Shown here: one piece after another, positions 31,483-42,487 of the stretch
How the letters are laid out: every line of letters starts with the position of its first letter
Numbering within the stretch: the stretch's first letter is position 1
Source: Mactra quadrangularis
Lineage: Eukaryota > Mollusca > Bivalvia > Venerida > Mactridae
Direction of reading: 5' to 3'
Length of the DNA stretch: 64,000 nt
Assembly (NCBI GenBank): GCA_025267735.1
Contig: CM046298.1
Location: 29,581,866 to 29,645,865, forward strand
Made by a program: the position numbers and the translations under genes
The notes under the pieces: model-generated
Databases searched by the model: none
What the model saw: the letters and a program-made list of their open reading frames with translations, nothing else
What the model was told of the DNA's origin: nothing

Positions 31483-33478
31483 CAGGGTTCCCACGGTCAG
31501 GGAAAAGTCAGGGAGAAATGAATTTTTTTCAAGGTCAGGGAGAAGTCAGGGAATTCTGAAATTAGTCAGGGAAGTTTGAAAAATAAGCAAAAGTCAGGGA
31601 AAAGTCAGGGAATTTTGTTAGAGAAGAATTTTGGTCAAACAGTAGGAAGCTAAATAAGTAAAGGCTAAGGCAGTCTTCTATTATTTTGGATATTTTATTG
31701 ATATTTATCATAATGAGTATCTTTATCATTCTTGTTAACATTTTACTCTGAAAACATGCTTATGTCTAAAGATTAGGATACAGTTACTAAGTTCTCCAGG
31801 AAGAAGTTCAAAGGGGTTTAAGCGTCATTTGCCTTACTGCATTTTGCTTTTTATGTAGCTCTTTCATTACCTGTCTTATTGTTTTTGTTCAATGTTAGTT
31901 TACCATTGATTACTATAATAATTATATTCAAGTAAAATGTGTGCCTGTTTTAGTCAATCCTCTAAATGTATGTTTAAAAATGTAACATCTTTGAGCATGA
32001 CATGTGTTATAAAATACTTCTCATTTCGGATAAGTGTATGCATACTAAATGAAAATAAGCAGCTTAAGGGTCATTCCAAATCACTTAAAAAACAAAAAAA
32101 ATCCCAGTTCAAGTCTTAGATTTTGCTGAAATTTTAATCACATCAAATTAAACCTTATTTATGGAGAAATCCAAAATTTTAGTATTGTGCTGCAAATAGT
32201 TTCTGAGATATAGACATTTGAAGTTGGTACGTTCTGCACTATAATTGAAGTTAGAAATTGATCAGTTTTGAGCCATCTTTGAGGGCAAAAGTTATAAAGA
32301 ATAAGAGCTCTCAAGAGTCCCTTAAGTCCATATATGTACTCACATTTAGGTTAATATTTGAGTTTAATAATCCTTGAGATTCTTATTTTTTCCTTTTTTG
32401 AGCAATATTGATCAGAAAATGGCCCTGCGGCCAATTTGCGCAAAAAGTTATTACAGTGCTGTAAAAGTCTTGATTTATAAATTGCTATATTTTCTTTATC
32501 TTTCAAGATATTACTTTAAAATTTTCAGGGAATGATCCTATAATCATAATTGATGTGTATCATAAAAGTATGGTCTTAATATATTGTTAATCACTAAAAG
32601 AAAAATATTTTTTGTATTTTATACAAGGGTACCCCCTCTTTTTTTACGAAATATGTTTTTTTCATAAGTTTGGTGTGCTATACTTTTTTATTTCTTAGGA
32701 TATTCTTATAAAAATGGGTGAACATTGCATTCAAATAAGTTTAAAACTATTTGTCTTGAAGAAAATAGTCTCTTAAAGTGGCCCTAGCATTCAAGTGGCA
32801 TAAAAAAGTGACAAATGCTAACACTTTGAAACTTTTTGATTGCATTATCCTACTATATACATGTATAAATATCATACTAAAAATAGAAAATGCCTTCTTA
32901 TTCCTTCGATTGAAAAATCATGTTTCAAAAAAAAATTTTGTCCAAATCCAGACTGAATTTTTTGGTCTTTGCTAGAATACAAATTCAGATTTATGGACAT
33001 GCAATTGTTTATTAGAATTTGAACTTAATTTCGAGCGAAGAAAAAAATGTTTCAAAAAATCTTATTTTAGTAAACTGTTGCTTTATATAGAGGTTTGACC
33101 AAATTTTTATGAGTGAGCAAGGAAATAAATATGTATTTCTTTGTAAAAACTGTCAAAATTAAGGTGCGAACGAATCCAAAGAACACATAATCAACTTGTT
33201 GTGGCCTAAGATGGTGCATCAAATGGCTTGTCGAGGATTACAATGCGCAGCTCTTTTTGAGAATTTTAGAATGGCATTGGATAATTCCTTCCTGCATAAT
33301 CCCCAAATTGTGCAATAGTAATCAATATGTGGAAGGAGATAAGTATTGAACTATACATTTAGTACTCAAAGATTGTGAAAACTTGACACTGTTACCGGTC
33401 AGGGAAAAATGATTTTGGTCAGGGAAAAATCAGGGAAAAGTCAGGGAATTTTGATTTCTTATCTTTGTGGGAACCCTG
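31483..33478. mobile_element. 2-kb inverted-repeat element, CAGGGTTCCCAC ends, TTTAA TSD
   Basis: CAGGGTTCCCAC begins the left end and, inverted, finishes the right end (GTGGGAACCCTG). TTTAA is duplicated at 31478-31482 and 33479-33483. Reiterated (A)GTCAGGGAA(A) motifs lie within about 130 bp of both ends: TCAGGGAAAAGTCAGGGAG on the left, GTCAGGGAAAAATCAGGGAA on the right. No open frame above about 65 codons, so it is non-autonomous. A GAACACATAATCAACTTGTTGTGGCC end of the MITE family at 34400 is embedded near 33180-33206. Superfamily unassigned. Confidence 0.75.
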
Positions 33479-33499
33479 TTTAACCACTCGATCGTTTCT

Positions 33500-34395
33500 T
33501 GTCGGTAATTCCCAATCTATGACTTCTTGACGGTATAATCGCAATCAACGCGTAATAGCCTCTATCATTATTATATATGTATTTACAATGATTAAAGTTA
33601 AAATAAAGTATAATTTTAGAAATATTTACCTATTACAAAGTAACTTTAGAATAATTATCTCATAAGCAATAGTGACTTATCTTAGTACCTACTTTTTTTG
33701 TCGGTAATTACGGAGACCCGCATTTTTTTTAAGAAATCGCAATATTTTACTCACTGTTTTATGAAGTAAATCTACAACCGGTATTGAATGTAAAACTTAA
33801 CGAAACTTCTAAGTACTCCGATTTCAGTGTTGTAGGAAGTCTTATTTTTCAACATTAAAGTCTGATCGATGATGGGAATGTGTTTTGGACCATACTGACC
33901 TTTGCTTTCATGGTTTTCATGCTACTTTATCAATGCAAAACCCTTTTTGTCGCGCATGCGTTGAACATCGGAAGATTTCCTAATTGTTTTGATTGAACAG
34001 AAATTAAGCACAATAGAAGTCTTATTCTGCAGGTGAGGCACCGTCTGGCAAAAGACCTATGACAATTTCTTGTTCTTGGAGCGACATTCGAGCCATGTCT
34101 TGATTTTTCGTTGTGCATATCAACACACTAATGATTTTCACTAAAATTGACAACGTGCAATTTTTGCACGATAAGCACATGCGCATTTCCGCTTTTCTGC
34201 ACGTGCACGACAAACCCAATTTTGCATCAATTAACAAGCATTAAAACCATGCAAGCAGACGACAGTATAGTCATATTAAGTATATTTCATGCCAGTATTC
34301 AATCTTAATACATGTACATGTTTTTCAGTGAAGATATATGCTATTGACTTTATATTCAAGTGTTAAGTACAAATGTTATTTTAATTGAAATCTAA
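33500..34395. other. No firm gene; possible Tc1-like HTH scrap on minus strand
   Basis: On the minus strand near 34095-34021 the frame MSLQEQEIVIGLLPDGASPA ends in a stop. Another frame continues as IKTIRKSSDVQRMRDKKG. The pattern recalls a Tc1-like transposase helix-turn-helix but is too short and broken to call. Confidence 0.25.
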
Positions 34396-34399
34396 TTTA

Positions 34400-34623
34400 G
34401 GCCACAACAAATTGATCATATGTTCTATGAATTCGCTTGCACCTTAATTTTGACGGTTTTTACAAAAAGAAATATTTTTATTTCCTCGCTCGCTCATAAA
34501 AATTTGGTCAAACCGCTATATAAAGCAAGTGAATAAAGGCTTTTTAAAAAAAAAATATTCGCTCGCTCGCCCCATTTTTTCCCCAGAAAAATCCGTAGAA
34601 CACATTATCAACTTGTTGTGGCC
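34400..34623. mobile_element. 224-bp Harbinger-type MITE, TTA TSD
   Basis: GGCCACAACAAATTGATCAT and the reverse complement of the right end (GGCCACAACAAGTTGATAAT) match at 18 of 20 positions. TTA is duplicated exactly (34397-34399 and 34624-34626). Related fragments occur at 18812 and about 33180. Confidence 0.75.
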
Positions 34624-34931
34624 TTATTTTAATTGAAAAATCTAATTTACATTAAATTTGCTTATAAATTTAGATAAATACAACAAATCATTTGGTCCAT
34701 AATAAACTGTTGTCAGTGATCTCATATTTGTTTTCAAAAATGAATATGATTAGCTACAACATGTCTATGTATGTGATTATATACCAAAATGACATGTTTT
34801 GTAGATTTCTGTTCAATCTTGATAAAGTCTGTACGAAGACATATATCATTTCAAAATCCATTTTCTGCATTGCTTGCTGTTGTTACATTTGCAACTTGTG
34901 AAAAAAATGTGTATGGCTCATTTTATTTCAG

Positions 34932-35906
34932 GCAAGCCTTCAGCGGAGCCATGCCACCCAGACTATGCGCCGTCTATTTTCTCTTTTACTCCTTCAAGAT
35001 TACTTACACCTGCACGAGAAGCACGGTACTACCGAGTAAATAGACGTAGATTGGTGCTGAATGACAATAGATTAGTGCTGAATGACAATAGGTTAGTGCT
35101 GAATGACAATAGATTGGTGCTGAATGACAATAGATTGGTGCTGAATGACAATAGGTTAGTGCTGAATGACAATAGATTAGTGCTGAAAGACAATAGGTTA
35201 GTGCTGAATGACAATAGATTGGTGCTGAATGACAATAGATTGGTGCTGAATGATAATAGATTGGTGCTGAATGACAATAGGTTAGTGCTGAATGACAATA
35301 GATTGGTGCTGAATGACAATAGATTGGTGCTGAATGACAATAGATTGGTGCTGAATGACAATAGGTTAGTGCTGAATGACAATAGATTAGTGCTGAATGA
35401 CAATAGATTAGTGCTGAATGACAATAGATTGGTGCTGAATGACAATAGATTGGTGCTGAATGACAATAGATTGGTGCTGAATGACAATAGATTGGTGCTG
35501 AATGACAATAGATTGGTGCTGAATGACAATAGGTTAGTGCTGAATGACTATAGATTAGTGCTGAATGACAATAGTTTAGTGCTGAATGACAATAGATTGG
35601 TGCTGAATGACAATAGATTGGTGCTGAATGACAATAGGTTGGTGCTGAATGACAATAGGTTAGTGCTGAATGACAATAGGTTAGTGCTGAATGACAATAG
35701 ATTGGTGCTGAATGACAATAGGTTAGTGCTGAATGACAATAGATTGGTGCTGAATGACAATATATTGGTGCTGAATGACAATAGGTTGGTGCTGAATGAC
35801 AATAGGTTGGTGCTGAATGACAAGGAAAAAAATGTTGAAGATGAGAGCTATGTGGCTGAGGCTCTTCTACAATTAGACTGGGATCTTCCACAGTATGTTG
35901 ATCAGG
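34932..35906 (+). CDS. Exon of unrecognised protein with about 37 VLNDNRL repeats
   Basis: A 975-nt exon bounded by acceptor TTTTATTTCAG and donor CAGG|GTGAGC, phase 1 at both ends, open throughout (325 codons). The leader has CHPDYAPSIFSFTPS and a basic REARYYRVNRRR. About 37 copies of a 7-residue unit RLVLNDN follow, then an acidic end (EKNVEDESYVAEALLQLDWD). The HPDYAPSIF block resembles sequences found downstream of THAP domains in invertebrate proteins, but no THAP domain (C2CH) was seen upstream, so this is a hint only. No signal peptide or membrane segment is visible. Upstream exons were not identified. The next exon may be at 36519. Confidence 0.55.
35048..35822 (+). repeat. 21-bp minisatellite, about 37 copies
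   Basis: The unit is AGRTTRGTGCTGAATGACAAT, with purines alternating at two positions. The array is in frame with the surrounding exon. The long minus-strand frames over it are by-products of a 21-bp (multiple of 3) period. Confidence 0.95.
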
Positions 35907-36204
35907 GTGAGCTACATTAATGTTAATTTACTTAAATGTTGCTGTAACTGATGACTAAAAAAACTATGTTCTTTTAAAGCTATTTTGTTTAGCTAAAAGT
36001 AAAATAACCAGTATTCAAGAGCTTGTTTTCTCATGAATTTATATCCAATGTACATGCTATAAAATTAAATATTTTAAATATCAATTATTGTTTTTAAGGA
36101 AATCATGAAGTAAAACATTACAATACATGTACATGTATATCTAATAAGCTAATGTCTTCATATTTAAAAGCATACAGTGATTAAAGTGTTATATGTTCTT
36201 ATGG

Positions 36205-36290
36205 TATAGCATTCGGAACACCTCGACCTTTCATGAATGAATAATAATTATTTGTAGCGAATGGCCGAGGAGTTCCGAACGATGGTATAG
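36205..36290. repeat. Short inverted repeat with palindromic arms
   Basis: TATAGCATTCGGAACACCTCG near 36205 and CGAGGAGTTCCGAACGATGGTATAG ending at 36290 are imperfect inverted arms around about 45 bp of AT-rich loop. Too short to be more than a small MITE or hairpin. Confidence 0.5.
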
Positions 36291-36518
36291 GTACATGTAT
36301 AGTAGTTAAAAGCTAGCATACAGAACTTAAATGTTTACCATTGGAACTCTTAAATTTGAACTGAGTTGATTACAGTGAAAGTTAGTATTTGAGGGGTTAG
36401 TTTATACAGTTGTAAGAGTTGTTTCCCTTTAAACACACGACTAGATTAAGTGAACTTCTTAAATGTACACGCATGGCATTGACAAATATCACTGATAACT
36501 TAATGTTTTATTTTGCAG

Positions 36519-36640
36519 GAACAGATCCTATATGCAAGACCAAATGCTGGAAAAGGCTAAATTGAGAGTTACACAGCTTGTGACAGAGATCTCACAACTA
36601 AGATCAAAATATCAAGAAGTTGTGTGTGAAAATTACTAAC
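36519..36640 (+). CDS. Candidate next exon, coiled-coil-like, with frame conflict
   Basis: After acceptor TATTTTGCAG a continuous frame encodes QMLEKAKLRVTQLVTEISQL then RSKYQEVVCENY and a stop, with heptad-like leucine and valine spacing typical of a short coiled coil. The phase-1 join from the 35906 donor instead gives GTDPICKTKCWKRLN and an early stop. So either a 1-nt indel has broken the exon, or a different upstream junction is used. Linkage to the 34932 exon is an inference. Confidence 0.4.
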
Positions 36641-36659
36641 TTAAAGACATACTCTCTCA

Positions 36660-37500
36660 ATTCAAATTTTCATAGAAACTGTTCAATATTTTGCATCTTT
36701 GTTCTTCAAGACAACCCTAAAGAAAAAGTGCAAAAATAATTATAGGTCACCATACTACTTTTTCCGTGGCACACTGTTGAAATACACACGTATTCCTCAA
36801 ATTTAGCAGATTTTTGCAGATATTTCTGGAAACTAGTGGAGGTTTATACAAATGAACCATAAGGAAATAAAACAACAAATCAATCATTTTTACATGTGTT
36901 TATGAAAACATCTATGATCATAGATAATTTTTACAACTATTATTTCACAAAAATACATAGAATATTTATAAAAAAAATTAACAAGAATATCCAATGTCAG
37001 CATTATCACGCAACAGAAAATAACGCTGATTTTTTCAAATTTCTGCATTAAAATCATCATTTCAAGAAAACTAACCATAATAAAATGATAAAAATTCACA
37101 TAAATGATGTAAATTATATATGCTACAAAAAAATTGAAAAAAAAAAATGGGGGTCACCACATTAATTTTCATATTATGGAAAAAAATAATTACCCCTACC
37201 CCCCTACCAAAATAGCGAAAATTTTCATAATTTCAAGCAAAATTTAGGTTAATGAGACAAATCAGTCAAATGAAGTTACAAATCACATATCTTTATAGAT
37301 ACTATTCACATGAACTTTTAACTATGTTGTTTACATAAAAAGAAATAGTCATTCAACTAAAATATATACATTCACTCTGTGGTAGTTACTAATCATATTT
37401 ACACTCTTTATATCACGGTCAAAACAAAAATGATCATAGAATACAAAAAAGTCATCATCAGCTCATTTACAATTGCAATTTATGTACATCAAGCAGTTCA
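36660..37500. other. AT-rich DNA between convergent loci, no gene seen
   Basis: Homopolymer-rich, no exon. It separates the plus-strand repeat exon from the minus-strand exonuclease gene. Confidence 0.5.
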
Positions 37501-37514
37501 ATATCAATAATTCA

Positions 37515-39138
37515 CTATACACATGTAGTCAAAAATATATACAAGCTATCAATAACTTTTTTACATGACGTTACACGAGGTTTGTTACCATTCTTCTCGC
37601 TCAACAACAAAACAAGGCCCAATTTGTCATTAGCATGAAAAACCGACAACAAATGTTCCAAACATAGGCCAGAACTAGCCATTTTGTTAACCATTTGTCT
37701 GCTCATCACCTTTTCAGTCACTAGACACTCCAAAGTTTCAGCATTAAAAGCAGTTTTTCTAGATGATTCATATTTTTAAACCCCCACTCAGTGGTGAAGC
37801 TAAACTTAAGATATACATCGGGGGAAGGCGAGCACAAGTTACAAATTTTCTCTCAACTTTTAACATCCTCAAGAGCATTATGAGCACTATATTTTGTTTT
37901 GATCAATTTCTCAAAGATATGTTCTTGAGAGTATTTTTCCATATCCGGTAAAATGTTCTTAAACATTGGTAAGGAATCAATTCCTCCAACACACACCTCC
38001 TTGAGCTTAGCATCTAACCCAACAGAATGGAACGCCAAAAGCAAGCGAGGAAAATCAAAATTTTTAAAGTTATGGCCCATGAAAACCACCTTTCCAAATT
38101 TTTCCATCCAATCAATAAATGATTTGAGAACATCCTTCAGAGGCATGGCTGGAATAGGAGAACCGTTAAGAAAAAGAACTCCACCACTTGATGTAAGTCC
38201 TGTCACTCTGGACGCGGCTGGTGATATTGTTTGTACAGGAAGAACATATTCATTAAACACTTCCTTTCCTCTGCAGGCAGCAATTTGCAGGATGTCAGCT
38301 GATTTTGCAAGAGAACCTGTCTCTATGTCACAATAAACTAGAACACAGTTACTTATATCATTAATGATTTTTAGTTCTGGTGGTAGCTGCAAGGTTGGAA
38401 CATTACAAATATCAGAATGATGCGTATAAGCTACACCTGTTTTATATGTTGTTCCTTCATGCTTTTCTTTCACACTTACTTCAAGTCTTTTTTTAAATTT
38501 ATTTTGAAGTTTACGCAGCTTGTTTTCTTTCTTGTTGCTATACTCTCTTTGTCGTTTTCTTTCTGTGTCACGTGACTCAGCTATTTCTCGATAAACCCTT
38601 CCAGGGGAAAGTCCTAACTTTTCATTGACAGTGTTTATATATGTGTTGCCCAGGTTCTTCTGGGCCACTGCACAGCCAACACGTGACAACAAGTTACCTG
38701 ATGCAGAAAAGTGGCAGCGTTTTGGAGCCTTCGATGCAACCATATTATTGAATGATTCAATTTCTTTCGTAGATCCCCCAGGCGCAATCTTTTCGGCATT
38801 TTGGCTAAACACATTGAACACGGCTGTCAAATCATCTTTGAGTACCTGTCCACATAAATCTTTCTTCAGAGTACCATGAGTATAAGTATCTGGATTTTTT
38901 AAAAATCCACACCACTTGTCACATTTTTCATGATTACCAAATGCATGTGGCACTATCTGCTTAATCTGCCTAGCACATTTTTCAACATCACCTTCTGTTT
39001 GAGACAGAGCATAATTAAAACATTTCTTCAGGTAACTTATTACATTACTAGTCAAGACTTTATGCTTTTGCTGTAGTTTGTACAAACTGTTTGTCAAATG
39101 TTTGGATGTGTGGTTTTTATCACTCCACTTGGTGACTG
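37515..39138 (-). CDS. Mutator-like protein with DEDDh 3'-5' exonuclease domain
   Basis: The main exon runs from about 39138 (acceptor GGATCATTCAG) to 37853, over 425 codons. It opens WSDKNHTSKHLTNSLYKLQQ. A Cys/His-rich part then resembles the end of a Mutator-like domain: HEKCDKWCGFLKNPDTYTH (about residues 56-74 from the TTG at 39097). A charged, probably helical linker follows (170-215). The exonuclease domain shows DIE (D257, E259), NFKNFD (D348) and AHNALED (H406, D411), the complete DEDDh set for metal-dependent 3'-5' hydrolysis. The frame stops just after, but typical C-terminal text (MASSGLCLEHLLSVFHAND, then KPRVTSCKKVID) lies at 37733-37515. The gap is a short intron with an unclear donor or a disabling lesion. 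The N-terminal exons (>39.14 kb) were not found. Family knowledge: this combination forms repeated gene families in molluscs. Confidence 0.7.
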
Positions 39139-39199
39139 AATGATCCAGTTCAAAATGAAGACAGAAAAGTTTACTTTGAAGAACTTAAACTCTGACAGT

Positions 39200-39699
39200 G
39201 TATCCAATCTCACTGGAGTATCCATTACTACTGTGTATTTTATATTGTCATTAGTTTCTTCTAAAATCAAGAGAGTTGGTGGTTTAAGTGTGGGTAACAT
39301 GGTTCTTCTAGTGCCAATGAAACTTAAATTAAAGGTACTCATTCACAGATTTCAACTTAAATATAAACTTTTTCTAAAACTACCTAAATTGTATGGACAC
39401 ATTTTCTAAAGCAGGAAATTAGTGTTTTGACAAATGACGGCTTTAGTGCAACTTGACTTACAACTACAGGTGACGGTGTTTCAAGTAGTAAAAATCTACC
39501 CCGTGTGTCACGGTATAGACAATTTTAGTGCATTTTTGTGACTTTTATTGTATATTTCTTGGAATCTATAGGTCAGTTTGTCTTGAAATAGTAAAAAAAT
39601 TTGTTATGACACAATTACAGACACTGAATGGTATTTTGAAAATATATAAAACTCCAGGGAATTAGATCATACACTATCTATGTCTCTGAAAACTCTTAA
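39200..39699. other. No gene seen
   Basis: The 5' side of the exonuclease locus, where earlier exons would be expected. None with convincing Mutator-domain text was recognised. Confidence 0.4.
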
Positions 39700-40005
39700 A
39701 ACCCGGGTCGATAGCGCAGTTGGTAGCGCGCCGGGATTTGGATACTCGTGCCCGAGGGGGTGCGGGTTCGAATCCCACCTGGGGAGGTTATACCCTTCCA
39801 TACCCATGAAAAAATTGACAATAATGTCGATTTTCCTCCATTGATTAGATAATATGGAGAAGTTTCCGGCCTTGTGGAAGGGTAGGTGAGTACTGGTTAT
39901 AGTCAATGGTCCAGGAAAGCGAGGTTAGGTGTGCTGGACGCCGTGAAATGACATAAATTGTGTTGATACGGCGTTAACTCCAATAAATGAAATAAATAAA
40001 ATAAA
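39700..40005 (+). repeat. SINE family I, intact copy with 13-bp TSD
   Basis: Perfect target duplication TGAAAACTCTTAA at 39687-39699 and 40006-40018. The tRNA-like head has TAGCGCAGTTGGTAGCGCGC and GGGTTCGAATCCCACC. The body includes AAAATTGACAATAATGTCGA, GGAGAAGTTTCCGGCCTTGT and GGTTAGGTGTGCTGGACGCC, and the tail is (AAATAAAT)n. The intact duplication indicates a recent insertion. Confidence 0.9.
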
Positions 40006-40019
40006 TGAAAACTCTTAAC

Positions 40020-40809
40020 CAAATATGTGATCTAGTACCTTTAAACTTAACTAACAAAGATCTTGCTCGTAGGTTTAAAATTGGAATACTTTAGTATCAC
40101 GCATTATGAGACGCTGCCTTCCTATCCTAAGCTAAGTAACTGAAAAAAATTATAATTTGGCCATCCCGTGGCACCATCATGAAGAATTGTCCAAAATCAT
40201 TTCACAAAAAATACAAATACTGTCATGTTATAATAGATTGTACGGAAGTTTTCATACAAAGACCTTCAACGTTGGTGTAAGATTGATTATTATTTAAACC
40301 ATGTTTTCACAAGTGGGAAAAACACGAGTAAAAATGTAATTTTATGCGCCTCAGGTTGAAATAAATAAGAACTTAAACCAAAGTTGAGAAATATTCCGTT
40401 TCTTTCATGCTTAGTTTTCTGTTTTATCAGATGTATTTTACACAAATTATAATGTGACATCATTTCATTTTCAATATGACGTTATTTATCTTTCACTACA
40501 ATGAAAATATAAAATGTATATTTTCAATGTTTATTTCATCAAATACGCGACGTTTCACCATTAATTATCACATTTCTGACTACATTCATTTGATGCATTT
40601 TTTAAACAGTAGATCTTGTTTTGTGTTGAATCTTATTACATGATTTTTAATTATTGTATGTTCTTTGAATACATTTCATCTTAGAAGTATTTGCCTATTG
40701 TACAACATAATTTAAAACTTAGAATTTTATCCCTACATTTACAAGGACCGTACAATCCATTGTAACATGATAGTATGAGCATGTATGTACATAACTATAT
40801 ATATAATAA
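40020..40809. other. AT-rich DNA, no gene seen
   Basis: No exon, RNA gene or repeat family recognised. Confidence 0.4.
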
Positions 40810-40978
40810 TCATTTATTTATTTATTGGAGTTAATGCTGTGTCAACACAATTTTAGGTCATTTTACGGCACCCAGCGCACCTAACCTAGCATTCCTGGAC
40901 CCTTTTCTATAACCAGTACTCACCTACCCTTCCACTGTCCACAAGGCCGGAAACTTCTCCATATTATCTAATCAATAC
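40810..40978 (-). repeat. SINE family I, 5'-truncated copy abutting a YqaJ exon
   Basis: Tail (TTTATTTATTGGAG), GTTAATGCTGTGTCAACACA, GTCATTTTACGGCACCCAGC and ACTCACCTACCCTTCCAC are present, up to TATTATCTAATCAATA. The tRNA head is missing. The boundary coincides with the end of the YqaJ-like frame at about 40976-40985. Confidence 0.8.
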
Positions 40979-41232
40979 TGATCACGAACTATGATTCTTT
41001 TTAACAGGTTGTCAATAGGAGTTGTATCTTTAAGAGTAAAAACATCATGGCAAATGGATGCAGTGACAGGGCCTTCCCAATACTTTTTCCATGTTGGATT
41101 ATCAGTCTGATCTCTGGTTAGTTGTTCGAGCTTTCTACTCTGTAAGTCAGTAACATGAAAGTCTTTTATGAAATTAACACACATGTCTTGTATGTTGTTG
41201 CCTTCAAAGATGTCTTGCTGTTTCATTGTCAT
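40979..41232 (-). pseudogene. Isolated YqaJ-nuclease N-terminal exon
   Basis: After a possible acceptor CCCTGTGACAG, about 84 codons read QDMCVNFIKDFHVTDLQSRK, LEQLTRDQTDNPTWKKYWEG, PVTASICHDVFTLKDTTPID, NLLKRIIV. This matches the start of metazoan YqaJ-like (lambda-exonuclease fold) domains: E..TR.Q....W...R..R.TAS..H.V........LLK.I. The frame ends RDQY at the junction with the truncated SINE. It is followed on its 5' side by a scrap of the GGATCCGCC MITE. It complements the SWIM/YqaJ gene at 53.8-57.1 kb, which lacks exactly this segment, but lies 13 kb beyond it on the same strand. It is either a fragment of a second copy or a displaced exon. Confidence 0.65.
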
Positions 41233-41235
41233 CTG

Positions 41236-41310
41236 TCACAGGGCTGGATCCAGAGGTCTTTAGTGGGGGGCACAGCTGGGGTGGGTTCGGGAGGGGTACC
41301 CCGTCCCGCA
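41236..41310. mobile_element. Scrap of GGATCC-family MITE
   Basis: CAGGGCTGGATCCAGAGGTC followed by G-runs and GTTCGGGAGGGG resembles the left end of the MITEs at 13118 and 28842. No right end found. Confidence 0.4.
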
Positions 41311-41429
41311 GAAAAGGAAATTTTTTGAATTTATGCATGTCAAACAATACAGACAGAACATTTCCGTTTCGACCCTCTGAGAACCAATATTTGTTTTTCG
41401 ACCCTCTGAGTACCGATTATTTCTTTTAA

Positions 41430-42480
41430 TCTTTTCTTTTCTGAAAATAAGTCTTTATTTCTTAGTAAATTATAATCTTCAAAGTACCACAAGTCTGTAG
41501 CAAATCTGTTCACGGAGACGTGCGTGAAAAATGTACGGTATGTGTATTTTTTGCCTGAACCTCAATTTAGGGGAGCAGATACCCTCACAAAATGTAAATG
41601 GAAACCCATAAAACATAATAAAATGTTAAATACAAATTAAGAATTAGTTAAGGGGGTTGTAAACAATTGGCACTTTATGCCCCCCCCCCTCATATAGACA
41701 GAACAAACTAGGATCCAAGGAATGAGGGATACATTCAATTAGAATAATTCAAATATTATTACATTAAGATCTAAAGGTTTCCAACAAGATTCTTTGGGAT
41801 CATCAAATATATTACTCTATATAAAAACTTGAGACCCCATTTTTCCTAAGATTGCCACCACCTTGCCTTTAGGCAGTTAAATCCTCATTCAATTGTATTT
41901 GTTATTTTAAAAGAAAAGCTTTAATGCTGTTAATTCATGTCTTTTATTTTTCTTTAAGATAAGCGCAAAGTGATGGTGGATCTGTCACCAATAAAGTTGT
42001 AGGTTGTCATCTATTTAAGCTGGACTCCTAGTATTGGGGAATTAGCAGAAAGTCCAAAGCACAACCACCTTTCAACCTCAGTGATCAGAAAAGGGGTCAG
42101 CTGATTCAACATCAGTTGTAAATTTATGAAATAAGGAATTATTCTTTGTTATAACTCATAAACATGTACCAAAATAAAATAAATTAACAGCCCAGGCTTG
42201 ACTGGGAAAAAATAGAAAATGGATCCAGAAGACAAGAAGAATATCAAATTTATGAAGATTTTCAAATTAATTGAAATTTTGAATGAAAAGGCCTTTGCAA
42301 AGCTCTTTACTGAGATTTTACTTTAATATGTTCACAAACTACTCCTTTCTTTTATTTTCACATATTTGGTACCAAGCTTACTTACTTGTTAATCTTTTTA
42401 AGTTTAACGAGTGATGCCTTATAAAATGCAGTATGCTGTTTGTCACCCCCTCCCAAAATCCTGAATAATGTGATCATATC
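41430..42480. other. Intergenic DNA, no gene seen
   Basis: No supported exon; a poly-C run of nine near 41681. Confidence 0.4.
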
Positions 42481-42487
42481 AGATACA

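Noticed and set aside
34021..34237. 71-codon minus frame with an HTH-like MSLQEQEIVIGLLPDG
   Set aside because: Only about 20 residues resemble a Tc1-type HTH. The rest does not, and no terminal repeats were found.
35004..35891. Long minus-strand open frames (295, 166 and 91 codons) over the 21-bp array
   Set aside because: They arise only because the repeat period is a multiple of three. No splice sites or leader, unlike the plus-strand exon.
37853..38336. Plus-strand frames over the exonuclease exon
   Set aside because: Shadows of the minus-strand coding exon, which shows the full DEDDh motif set.
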